A DNA stretch of 12,170 nt. Origin: Dehalococcoidia bacterium (lineage in GTDB: Bacteria > Chloroflexota > Dehalococcoidia > GIF9 > UBA5629). Below the pieces are notes generated by a model, which saw only the letters and a list, made by a program, of their open reading frames with translations, ran no database searches and had not been told where the DNA came from. The position numbers and the translations under genes were made by a program. The stretch's first letter is position 1. The number at the start of each line of letters is the position of its first letter. Location: assembly GCA_030604795.1 (NCBI GenBank), contig JAUVVE010000011.1:1-12170 (forward strand). The letters run 5' to 3'. Below, one piece after another: positions 6,551-12,170 of the stretch.

Positions 6551-7492
6551 CTAACTGCGCCGGGTCTTGACCACCTTGGAATAAGCTGGGGTGCACCAGT
6601 CAAGGTACTTGGGGTTCTTGCCCTTTATGACTCCGAAGTAGAGCTCCTGCAATTCCTTGGTCAGCTTCCCGATTGCCCCGCTGCCTACCGGACGCTCGTC
6701 CACTTCAATAATGGGGCAAACATGAGCGGCGGTGCCGGTAAAGAACGCCTCCTCGGCAGTGTAGAGTTCACTACGGTCAATCTGCCTCTCCACGGTTGCT
6801 ATGCCCAACTCCTTTTGAGCCAGTTGCATCACCGTATCTCTGGTAATACCCAATAGGATGTTGTCCGAACTCGGCGGCGTTACTAGCTTGCCCTCCAGCA
6901 CAAGAAAAATATTCTCCCCACTGCCTTCAGAGACATGGCCATCCTGTGTTAGCAGGATAGCCTCATCGAAACCTCGCTGGTTGGCCTCGGTCTTGGCCAA
7001 AGCACTGTTTACATAAATGCCGGTAATCTTACCACGGGCCGGAATCATGCTGTCATCAATGCGCCGCCAGGAAGAGGTACAGCAGCGAACCCCCTTCTCA
7101 GCATCAAGATACGCCGGCAAAGTGGCAACAATGATCAGAAAGTCATCCTCCAAATCGTGGAGGCGAACTCCGATTTGTTCAGAGCTTTTGTAGGCCAGCG
7201 GACGGATGTAGACATCTTCACGGTAGCTGCTTCTTTCCACGAGTTCCACAGTCAATTTGCACATCTCGTCAGCTGAGTAAGGGAGGTCTATTTTCAAGAT
7301 CCGGCAGCCTTTGTGCATGCGTTCATAATGCTCTTTGACACGAAAGAGCAGCATTTGCTCCTGCTCGTCATTCCATTGGCCCCGAATGCCTTCAAAACAG
7401 GCAGTGCCATAATGCAGGGCGTGGGTTAGAATCCCGATTTTGGCTTCAGCGAGGGGCATGAATTGCTTGCGGAAAAAAGCATACGGAGCCAT
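6551..7492 (-). CDS. ilvE: Branched-chain amino acid aminotransferase
   Basis: PLP-dependent fold-type IV aminotransferase catalysing the last step of valine, leucine and isoleucine synthesis, with 2-oxoglutarate/glutamate as partner. The 313-residue product has the family motifs in order: HALHYGTACFEGIR at 24-37, YIRPLAY near 95-101, the active-site lysine in ARGKITGIYVNS (Lys155), GFDEAILL 174-181, the PLP-phosphate loop EGSGENIF 189-196, GITRDTV 215-221, and EAFFTGTAAHVCPI about 248-261. Start: ATG at 7490-7492 is preferred over TTG at 7511-7513, because the Shine-Dalgarno AAGGAGA lies between them at good spacing, 7 bases from GGAG to the ATG. The last 20 or so residues are a basic tail. 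It has its own promoter and lies downstream of dinB on the same strand, with no other ilv/leu gene in view. D-amino-acid and aminodeoxychorismate lyase relatives are less likely given the substrate-loop motifs. Confidence 0.93.
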   Translation of the reverse strand: MAPYAFFRKQFMPLAEAKIGILTHALHYGTACFEGIRGQWNDEQEQMLLFRVKEHYERMHKGCRILKIDLPYSADEMCKLTVELVERSSYREDVYIRPLAYKSSEQIGVRLHDLEDDFLIIVATLPAYLDAEKGVRCCTSSWRRIDDSMIPARGKITGIYVNSALAKTEANQRGFDEAILLTQDGHVSEGSGENIFLVLEGKLVTPPSSDNILLGITRDTVMQLAQKELGIATVERQIDRSELYTAEEAFFTGTAAHVCPIIEVDERPVGSGAIGKLTKELQELYFGVIKGKNPKYLDWCTPAYSKVVKTRRS

Positions 7493-7536
7493 CGCTACTC
7501 TCCTTCTCTCCAAGTCTTGATTAGAAACTGGCCTTA

Positions 7537-7565
7537 ATTATAACTTCCGCCTTTGGCAAAGACAA
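7537..7565 (-). promoter_or_regulatory. Promoter of ilvE
   Basis: On the minus strand TTGTCT (7560-7565) and a perfect TATAAT (7537-7542) are 17 bases apart. The predicted start near 7530 gives a leader of about 38 bases containing the Shine-Dalgarno of ilvE. It occupies most of the 105-base gap between dinB and ilvE. Confidence 0.65.
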
Positions 7566-7597
7566 GCCTTCCGCCAGAACGACGGTAGTTGCAAAAT

Positions 7598-8785
7598 CTA
7601 ATCACCTTTCTCACCAGCGAATACATCTCTGAGGGCCAAGGCGCTTCCGGTTTGGATGGAGCCAAAACCATACCTTCTGCGGATGCGGTCGATAGCTCTA
7701 TCTAAGTGTTCCGACCGCTGGGATGTCGAATCAAAGAGATTAAGCTGCTTGCCACCACCAACCAAGTTCGACACCCCAACGCCGAGAAGGCGCACCGCTT
7801 TCCCCTTGCCAGACAAAGCCCGGTCAAGCAGCCGAGTGGCTCCCGCAAAGATAATGTCATCCGCATCAGTAGCTTCTTTCGAACCCAGGTGGCGGGTGAT
7901 AGTCTCAAAATCGGCATATCTGAGTTTGAGCATTATACTTCTGGTTTGCTTATTGTGGCGGCGCAGCTCAGCACCGACTAGCTCGCAGAGATAACGCAAG
8001 ATAGCCTGAAGAAGGCGGTGGTCTGAGGTATCTTGGGCGAAAGTGGTCTCTCGGCTAATAGACTTCGTCTCACCCGGCGGCTTCACTTCCCGATTATCTA
8101 TGCCATTGGCATAGTGGTAAATCGCTGTCCCCGCAGTGCCGAAGTGGCTCTTGACAAACTCAGGCGTCAAAGCTGCCAGTTCGCCAACAGTAGTTATCCC
8201 CATCGCCCTCAATGCCTGCTCGGTCTTTCTGCCAACGCCAGGCAACCTGGCCACAGGCAGAGGCGCCAAGAAGCCCTTTTCCTGTCCCGGAGCCACTTCA
8301 ACCAATCCGTCGGGCTTACCCAAATCAGAAGCAACCTTCGCCACTATCTTGCAACCGGCCACACCCACTGAAGCAGTCAGCCCAAGTTCCGTCTTAACCC
8401 GCTCTTTTACAGTCAGCGCCAGCTGGCGAGGTGAGCCATGAACATCACAGCCGGTGACATCGAGGTAAGCCTCATCCAGCCCCGCCGGCTCCAAGTGGGG
8501 GGAGTAATCGGCCAGGATTGTCATCAATCTGGACGAAACCTCTCGGTACCGGGAAAAAGTACCCTGGAGGAAAATAGCTTGCGGGCAGAGACGATAAGCC
8601 TCGCCCAGAGGCATGCCAGCCCGAATACCGAAGGCGCGTGCTTCATAGGAAGCCGAAGCTACTACGCCGCGGCGGTCGGGCCGACCACCAACTACAACCG
8701 GCTTGCCAGAAAGCTCTGGGGCGAGCGCCTGCTCCACAGAAACAAAGAAGGCATCCAAATCAATATGGAGAATGCGGCGAATCAC
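7598..8785 (-). CDS. dinB: DNA polymerase IV (Y-family translesion polymerase)
   Basis: Error-prone polymerase that copies past damaged bases. The 395 residues carry the complete Y-family set. HIDLDAFFVSVE at 7-18 includes the first metal aspartate (Asp9) and Phe14 at the steric-gate position that excludes ribonucleotides. VVASASYEARAFGIRAGMP is at 41-59, and the second catalytic pair is Asp104-Glu105 in GLDEAYLD, where most homologues have SIDEAYLD. The thumb's helix-hairpin-helix region is LPGVGRKTEQAL (181-192), followed by the little-finger domain from about 240. Near the C-terminus QLNLF (347-351) is a canonical beta-clamp binding motif, so it should be recruited by the sliding clamp. 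The start is GTG at 8783-8785, giving the expected N-terminus. No Shine-Dalgarno is visible, and a TATAAT lies 12 bases upstream. I see no clear LexA box at the promoter. Confidence 0.95.
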   Translation of the reverse strand: MIRRILHIDLDAFFVSVEQALAPELSGKPVVVGGRPDRRGVVASASYEARAFGIRAGMPLGEAYRLCPQAIFLQGTFSRYREVSSRLMTILADYSPHLEPAGLDEAYLDVTGCDVHGSPRQLALTVKERVKTELGLTASVGVAGCKIVAKVASDLGKPDGLVEVAPGQEKGFLAPLPVARLPGVGRKTEQALRAMGITTVGELAALTPEFVKSHFGTAGTAIYHYANGIDNREVKPPGETKSISRETTFAQDTSDHRLLQAILRYLCELVGAELRRHNKQTRSIMLKLRYADFETITRHLGSKEATDADDIIFAGATRLLDRALSGKGKAVRLLGVGVSNLVGGGKQLNLFDSTSQRSEHLDRAIDRIRRRYGFGSIQTGSALALRDVFAGEKGD

Positions 8786-8797
8786 GGTTCAAGGACA

Positions 8798-8826
8798 ATT
8801 ATAGGTCAGACGCGGAAAGCCAACAA
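8798..8826 (-). promoter_or_regulatory. Promoter of dinB, almost touching the start codon
   Basis: On the minus strand TTGTTG (8821-8826) and a perfect TATAAT (8798-8803) are 17 bases apart. The -10 ends 12 bases before the GTG, so the mRNA leader would be about 6 bases, too short for a Shine-Dalgarno. Confidence 0.6.
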
Positions 8827-8900
8827 GCGCCATTCACAAAGCTACCGTATACAAAAGGCTAACCCCAATGTAGCTTCTTTCCCTCTTCCCCAGGAAAAAA

Positions 8901-8980
8901 TACGAAGTCCCGAGCACGAAATACTAAACAAATTCAAGGTCTGCAAATTCAAGACATTTAGAGATTTGAAATTAGGATTT
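8901..8980. repeat. AT-rich repeat-like relic between marR pseudogene and dinB
   Basis: This stretch stands out by composition from its neighbours. CGAGCACGAAATACTAAAC is followed by CAAATTCAAG twice (8929-8938 and 8944-8953), then an imperfectly complementary ATTTGAAATTAGGATTT. From memory, closely similar AAACAAATTCAAA / TTTGAATTTGTTTAG intergenic elements with inverted ends recur in many uncultured bacterial genomes. Here only one end seems present, so it would be a partial copy. It has no coding capacity. Membership of a repeat family is inference. Confidence 0.4.
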
Positions 8981-8994
8981 CTCCCAGATGGGAG
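8981..8994 (-). terminator. Small hairpin downstream of marR pseudogene
   Basis: CTCCCAGATGGGAG is a perfect inverted repeat (arms of 5-6 bases, loop of 2-4) 41 bases beyond the marR stop on the minus strand. It lacks a following T-run, so termination is uncertain. Confidence 0.25.
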
Positions 8995-9034
8995 GGTGAG
9001 GGTGAAATGCCTACTTACTAAGGTGCCTCGCCCT

Positions 9035-9517
9035 TCAGAGAAACTCTGGGAGTGGCACCTTCTTGGAGTCCTTTCCAACCTGCTTGAGCGCCTCGCTACG
9101 TAGTGTCTCCAAGCGCGACCACAGTTGCTGGCGTTCTTCTTCAGACAGAGAAGACAGCGTTGCACGGACTTCCTTGGGCAGCGCGACTGATTATAAGCTC
9201 GTCGTCCCTTCTCAGTCATTGTGAGTCTTACCATGTTCTTCCTGGGCAAATCCTTCGTTTTTCTTCACCAACCCCATCTTCTCCATCCTCTGCAGGATCC
9301 CTGTAACCATGTGAGGCCTTCTCAGTATCCACCGTGATACCTGGGCTGGCGTTGCCTCGCCTCCGATTGCCTGAATAGCAAACAGAACCTCAGCCTGCAT
9401 GGTCGTGATGTCGTACTCCCGCAGTTCGTTCTCCCTAGCTTCGAAGATCATGCCGCTCGTCTGATGGAGCAACACCCACAACTTGTAATCCTGGTGTACG
9501 TCTGCAATGTCTGCCAC
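9035..9517 (-). pseudogene. MarR-family transcriptional regulator, broken by two compensating frameshifts
   Basis: Read from GTG 9515-9517 (preceded by GGAGAGGAGA), the frame encodes a winged-helix regulator: DYKLWVLLHQTSG (10-22), an EARENELREYDIT helix, then ATPAQVSRWILRRPHMVTGILQRMEKMGLVKK, the HTH region. After residue 86 one extra base in a run of five T at 9258-9262 (five A on the coding strand) shifts the frame, which then stops. The next frame continues the wing: KDLPRKNMVRLTMTEKGRRAYNQS. Near 9181-9188 one base is missing and the original frame resumes with ALPKEVRATLSSLSEEERQQL through LPEFL and a TGA at 9035-9037. The two changes cancel, so the repaired gene would be exactly 160 residues, the normal MarR length, with every family block present. 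The regulator as sequenced is thus dead, or the sequence has two errors. It resembles MarR regulators I associate with Dehalococcoidia. The target is unknown. Confidence 0.82.
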
Positions 9518-9613
9518 AACTTCTCCTCTCCGTAATCGCTTATCCCCGACAGGGTGCTCTCCTTCTTCGGCAGGTGATCCGCTGGAGGGTTCACCCACAC
9601 CAAACAAACACAG

Positions 9614-9622
9614 ATCATACCA
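9614..9622 (-). promoter_or_regulatory. Candidate extended -10 promoter of the marR pseudogene
   Basis: On the minus strand TGG-TATGAT (9614-9622) forms a TGn-extended -10 with one mismatch to consensus. No good -35 is seen. It lies 96 bases before the GTG. Confidence 0.35.
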
Positions 9623-10074
9623 CAGACACTTTCACAGACGAGAGTTCTGCAACGCCCGTCCAACTGAGCCGTTGTACCAGTTCTACCAGCGAATGGCAAA
9701 ACCTCGCACTCGTCCAGTACAGCAGTGATACCCATCTCTTCTTTCAAGTCTGCATGGCCAGACCCCGCGCGCCAAGGGAGGGAGGACTGCAGCGAAGACC
9801 TGTCTCTACGTTTGCCCTTTGGTGATTGGAGGACATGAAGTGCCGTGGCATTCGTGGAGGAAAAGGGGCAACCATGAGATTAATACGCTGCCCCCTCGCT
9901 GCGCCCAGGCCTTTGGCTCTCGACAGCAGCGAGATGAGAACGAGCTCCGCATCTTCCGCGTAGCCTGGCGTCACCCGTCTCCGCCGAACCAGATCAATGC
10001 TAAGACTGTTCAACAAAAGGCCCAACCGTAGCGGATGGGCGGCTGTGGGTCTGACTGGGGGCCAGGTACCGTTT
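9623..10074. other. Gene-poor DNA between marR pseudogene and HTH gene
   Basis: About 450 bases in which I recognise no gene. Open frames on both strands overlap one another, are rich in Arg/Pro or Ser/Thr and have no known motif, so I treat them as chance. I see no RNA gene or mobile-element end. Confidence 0.45.
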
Positions 10075-10101
10075 CCCTGACTGCCTACCGTGGTGTCAGG
10101 G
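10075..10101 (-). terminator. Hairpin spanning the HTH gene stop
   Basis: CCCTGAC (10075-10081) and GTCAGGG (10095-10101) are perfect 7-base arms around a 13-base loop that contains the stop codon of the HTH gene. There is no T-run, so it may act in mRNA end protection or not at all. Confidence 0.3.
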
Positions 10102-10321
10102 CAAGGTGTTTCTCTCTGGTCTTGTGCACATCTTCGACGTTCTCGGCGAGGAACGTGTCGACATCCTCTTTGGCGAACCTTCGGTCGCCTCGTGGGCCAA
10201 CGCGGTATGCCTTGAGTATCCCGCGATTGCTCCACCGCCTCACCGTATTAATATGCACATTAAGAAGGCGAGCCAATTCACTGGCCGTCAGCATAGCCTC
10301 TCCACGATCAACGTGTGCCAT
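10085..10321 (-). CDS. Small excisionase/MerR-type helix-turn-helix protein
   Basis: A 78-residue DNA-binding protein. Residues 10-35 read MLTASELARLLNVHINTVRRWSNRG, the classical HTH_17 (excisionase/BldC-like MerR) helix-turn-helix. A wing follows, YRVGPRGDRRFAKEDVDTFL (39-58), with the G-x-R-R-F and D-V-x-x-F pattern that closes this fold. A short charged tail completes it. It has no effector-binding or catalytic domain. ATG at 10319-10321 is chosen because GGAGCTGGAGGAAT directly precedes it. ATG at 10292-10294 (GGAGAGGCT before it) is a close alternative that begins exactly at the domain. The gene stands alone amid unassigned DNA. Such proteins may be phage or integrative-element excisionases or chromosomal regulators; without an integrase nearby, neither is favoured. 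A promoter and a dyad symmetry lie upstream, so autoregulation is possible. Confidence 0.8.
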   Translation of the reverse strand: MAHVDRGEAMLTASELARLLNVHINTVRRWSNRGILKAYRVGPRGDRRFAKEDVDTFLAENVEDVHKTREKHLALTPR

Positions 10322-10364
10322 ATTCCTCCAGCTCCTTTGAACTACTGTAAGCTGACCCATACCA

Positions 10365-10393
10365 ACTGTAGCTTATCCTGCGCGGGTAGACAA
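10365..10393 (-). promoter_or_regulatory. Candidate promoter of the HTH gene
   Basis: On the minus strand TTGTCT (10388-10393) and TACAGT (10365-10370) are 17 bases apart. The -35 is the same hexamer as at ilvE. The -10 matches four of six bases. The leader of about 40 bases includes the Shine-Dalgarno. Confidence 0.35.
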
Positions 10394-10404
10394 TCCCCCA
10401 AGTG

Positions 10405-10438
10405 GGCTAGTTCGCATAGCCAAATAGTCCTACTAGCC
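10405..10438. promoter_or_regulatory. Dyad symmetry upstream of the HTH gene, possible operator
   Basis: GGCTAGT (10405-10411) and ACTAGCC (10432-10438) are perfect 7-base inverted arms spaced by 20 bases. The inner sequence holds further TAGCC and CTA motifs. It lies just upstream of the candidate -35 of the HTH gene, where an activator or repressor could bind. A binding function is inference. Confidence 0.3.
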
Positions 10439-10956
10439 AATCAAAGGGCGTCTGGGGGCCACAACCGGGTAGCCTCCATTCCTACCCACAAACTTGAACG
10501 AAGGCGCGCTCAGCATGCGTATTCGCTGCACCACTCCCGCCGGCTGCCTTTGTCTGTACCATTTCTGAACGAACCGGGCAAGACTATGACGGCGTTTCCA
10601 GTGACTGCATCCTCGGCGGAACTCAAGGTTCTTCTGACTAAGGAACCTCCTGAAGACCTCCCTAAGGTTGAAGAGCCTGGTTTCTGCCAAGATGTGACAG
10701 AGAAGGCTGACGGAATGGATTCGGACGTTCCCAACCGGGTTACCCCACACGCCTTTCAAGATCTGGTAGCAGGTATTCTGGAGGCCACCCCTTTCACAAG
10801 TGGGGTACGCCCTTCACCGCGGGACGGTCCCACCGAGCTTAGGGCACTGCCGGATTCGCTTGGCTTTCGGTCACCGTGAATTGAGGTTTGTGTTAAGCAT
10901 CCAAAACGACAAGTGGAGCAGCCTGCTGGGGCGGTCCAATCAAGCAGGAAAACCAT
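10439..10956. other. Unassigned region with overlapping, unrecognised reading frames
   Basis: About 520 bases where open frames run on both strands but none shows a family motif. One + frame ending at 10879 is acidic and Pro-rich from about 10588 on (EPPEDLPKVEEPGF), and a minus frame over 10433-10759 is Arg-rich. Neither has a convincing ribosome binding site. One may be a remnant of a former gene, but I cannot say which. Confidence 0.35.
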
Positions 10957-10984
10957 AACCGCCTTTTCCTCCCAAGAGGCGGTT
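10957..10984 (-). terminator. Eight-base-pair hairpin, possible terminator
   Basis: AACCGCCT (10957-10964) and AGGCGGTT (10977-10984) are perfect arms around a 12-base loop. On the minus strand it is followed by ATGGTTTT, a weak T-rich tail. It lies 130 bases beyond the DUF951 stop and could end the pyrF transcript. Confidence 0.4.
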
Positions 10985-11082
10985 TCAGCCCCACGTCAAG
11001 CAGTCTAGAAAGGGAACCCCCCGCCGCCCAACAGGAAACGCCTCCCCGCACGCATTGGGAAGACGACAGAGTCCATATCGAA

Positions 11083-11101
11083 GTGCGCCGGTTTGGCGCA
11101 C
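11083..11101 (-). terminator. GC-rich hairpin right after the DUF951 gene
   Basis: GTGCGCC (11083-11089) and GGCGCAC (11095-11101) form a perfect 7-base stem with a 5-base loop, 12 bases after the DUF951 stop on the minus strand. The following TTCGATAT is only mildly T-rich. It is probably a terminator or 3' stabiliser of the pyrF operon. Confidence 0.45.
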
Positions 11102-11113
11102 GCCCTGCCCGGC

Positions 11114-11320
11114 TCATCCGTCGCTTCCGGTCACCCCTTCGTTCCTTGAAACCAGAGCTCTTACTCGCCGCTCGAAGATGCCCCTTTCCAGAAGAACCTG
11201 CCTGTGGCAGTTCAGGCACTTGATCCGAATATCAGCACCCAGCCTTACCACTTGCCATTCATCGCCACCACAGGGATGTTGCTTCCGCAGACGAACCACG
11301 TCACCAAGCTCTATCTCCAC
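11114..11320 (-). CDS. DUF951 family protein
   Basis: A 68-residue protein of the DUF951 family, whose function is unknown to me. Family signatures are clear: VVRLRKQHPCGGDEWQVVRLGADI at residues 8-31, where HPCG-x-x-x-W is diagnostic, then IKCLNCHRQVLLER (33-46). Cys17, Cys35 and Cys38 (CxxC), possibly with His15 or His39, look like a small zinc-binding site, so a nucleic-acid or ribosome-associated role is plausible but unproven. The start is GTG at 11318-11320, with GGAGG 6 bases upstream. That Shine-Dalgarno begins 3 bases after the pyrF stop, so the two genes form an operon with a gap of 14 bases. Length is typical of the family, with about 10 extra residues at the C-terminus. Confidence 0.87.
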   Translation of the reverse strand: MEIELGDVVRLRKQHPCGGDEWQVVRLGADIRIKCLNCHRQVLLERGIFERRVRALVSRNEGVTGSDG

Positions 11321-11334
11321 ATCCTGCCTCCGAA

Positions 11335-12141
11335 TTACCGACCAGTTTGGCCGATCAGATTGTTGATCCCGCTTCGCAATTCCTCAGCGCTGCGTCGGGC
11401 CGCTTCAGCGAAGTCTTTCCCCCGGGAAGCATACAGCACTTGTCGTGACACAGCGATAATTGCTCTCTCTCCGTGGGCATCAACACCATACTTGACCGCC
11501 GAGGCTAAGTCGCCCCCCTGAGCCCCGATGCCCGGAATCAGCAAGCACATATCGGGGCACAACCATCGAATTCGCTTCAATTCCTCAGGATATGTAGCCC
11601 CAACCACCAAGCCGATGTTGCCATGAACATTCCACTCCCGGGCTTTTCGAGCCACCGCTTCATATAGGGGCACGCCCTGGGCATCAACCAAGTCCTGAAA
11701 ATCCACCGCCCCGGGGTTGGATGTGCGGCACAGCACAAAGACACCTTTATCTTTGTGCTCGATAAACGGCTCTATGGAGTCGAAACCAAGGTAGGGGCTA
11801 ACCGTAGTCGCATCAAAACCCAGAGTGACAAAAATGGCCTCAGCGTACGCCCTGGCCGTATTGCCGATGTCACCTCGCTTAGCATCGGCGATTATGGGGA
11901 TATGGCCAGGTATGCGCTCAACGGTCCTTTCCAGAAGTCTGAGGCCATCGATACCTCGAGCTTCATAGAAAGCCAGATTGGGCTTGTAAGCGCAGACCAG
12001 GTCGGCAGTGGCATCCACGATAGCCTTGTTGAACTCCAGAAAGCCAACTTTGGGCATCAGGCTAGGGTCAGGGTCAAGCCCAACACATAGCAGGCTGCTG
12101 TTTCGACGGCCAGCCGCCACAAGCTTATCGGTGAATTCCAT
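11335..12141 (-). CDS. pyrF: Orotidine-5'-phosphate decarboxylase, type 2
   Basis: Decarboxylates OMP to UMP, the last step of de novo pyrimidine synthesis, as a TIM barrel in the cytoplasm. The 268-residue product shows the family sequence: LCVGLDPDPSLMP at 18-30, AYKPNLAFYE 51-60 (Lys53), and the catalytic Lys-Asp network DAKRGDIGNTA at 86-96 (Asp86, Lys88, Asp91). It also has SPYLGFDSIEPF in the middle, VVGATYPEEL, LLIPGIGAQGG and, near the C-terminus, the phosphate-binding SRQVLYAS. Length and the GLDPDP opening place it in the longer PyrF subgroup seen in Actinobacteria and Chloroflexota (type 2) rather than the approximately 230-residue E. coli type. ATG at 12139-12141 is the start, with only a weak GAG before it and TATAAT 15 bases upstream. 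DUF951 follows in the same operon. No other pyr gene is in view. Confidence 0.95.
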   Translation of the reverse strand: MEFTDKLVAAGRRNSSLLCVGLDPDPSLMPKVGFLEFNKAIVDATADLVCAYKPNLAFYEARGIDGLRLLERTVERIPGHIPIIADAKRGDIGNTARAYAEAIFVTLGFDATTVSPYLGFDSIEPFIEHKDKGVFVLCRTSNPGAVDFQDLVDAQGVPLYEAVARKAREWNVHGNIGLVVGATYPEELKRIRWLCPDMCLLIPGIGAQGGDLASAVKYGVDAHGERAIIAVSRQVLYASRGKDFAEAARRSAEELRSGINNLIGQTGR

Positions 12142-12156
12142 CTCTAGCTCGACTGA

Positions 12157-12162
12157 ATTATA
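12157..12162 (-). promoter_or_regulatory. -10 box of the pyrF promoter
   Basis: A perfect TATAAT on the minus strand ends 15 bases before the pyrF ATG. The -35 would lie beyond the window edge. The predicted leader is under 10 bases. Confidence 0.5.
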
Positions 12163-12170
12163 GCTTAAGA

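Noticed and set aside
7493..7513. Upstream TTG start for ilvE
   Set aside because: The Shine-Dalgarno sequence lies within this extension, so translation should begin at the ATG at 7492.
9744..10235. Minus-strand open frame of 163 codons
   Set aside because: It overlaps the HTH gene in another frame and is Arg/Pro-rich without motifs, as expected for a shadow frame in GC-rich DNA.
10106..10879. Long + strand open frame of 257 codons
   Set aside because: It runs antisense across the well-supported HTH gene, has no ribosome binding site and no recognisable motif. Its downstream part could be a remnant, but evidence is lacking.
1..12170. tRNA, CRISPR array or insertion-sequence genes
   Set aside because: I looked for T-arm-like GGTTCGAATCC motifs, evenly spaced direct repeats and transposase motifs on both strands and found none.

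Overview
The window reads as bacterial chromosomal DNA with mostly single-copy housekeeping genes. Protein flavours point to Chloroflexota, probably class Dehalococcoidia: the MarR-type regulator, secreted CARDB-like and PKD-like repeat proteins, a MoaD/ThiF-type pair, a DUF951 protein and a class II aldolase of the FucA type. This placement is inferred from remembered family resemblance, not from a database search. I found no tRNA, rRNA, CRISPR array, intact transposase or prophage gene.

Layout. Bases 3-2363 (+) hold the 3' part of an arsenite methyltransferase gene (arsM) and two small exported proteins made of repeated beta-sandwich domains: a signal-anchored CARDB-like protein and a putative PKD lipoprotein. 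Bases 2394-2926 (-) hold an intact MoaD/ThiS sulfur-carrier gene preceded by a frameshifted, truncated remnant of its usual E1-type activating enzyme (ThiF/MoeB). Bases 3188-5670 (+) are a rel (ppGpp synthetase/hydrolase) and rpsT (ribosomal protein S20) operon. A class II aldolase gene follows at 5888-6451 (+), converging on ilvE (branched-chain aminotransferase, 6551-7492, -). Upstream of ilvE on the same strand is dinB (DNA polymerase IV, 7598-8785, -), with a separate promoter in front of each gene.

Bases 8786-11113 are poor in genes and look eroded. They contain an AT-rich repeat-like relic (8901-8980), a marR pseudogene with two compensating frameshifts (9035-9517, -), a small excisionase/MerR-type DNA-binding protein (10085-10321, -), several inverted repeats and roughly 1.3 kb in which I recognise no gene. 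Bases 11114-12141 (-) are an operon of pyrF (orotidine-5'-phosphate decarboxylase) and a DUF951 gene.

Regulation. Good sigma-70-like -10 boxes (TATAAT or one mismatch) precede rel, ilvE, dinB, marR and pyrF. In dinB, pyrF, the aldolase gene and perhaps rel, the box lies so close to the start codon that the mRNA would have almost no leader. Genes inside operons (rpsT, DUF951), and ilvE, instead have clear Shine-Dalgarno sequences. I see no convincing new defence or mobile system. The most informative points are gene decay (thiF, marR), the unusual RelA-like synthetase motif in a Rel with an intact hydrolase site, and the near-leaderless gene starts.
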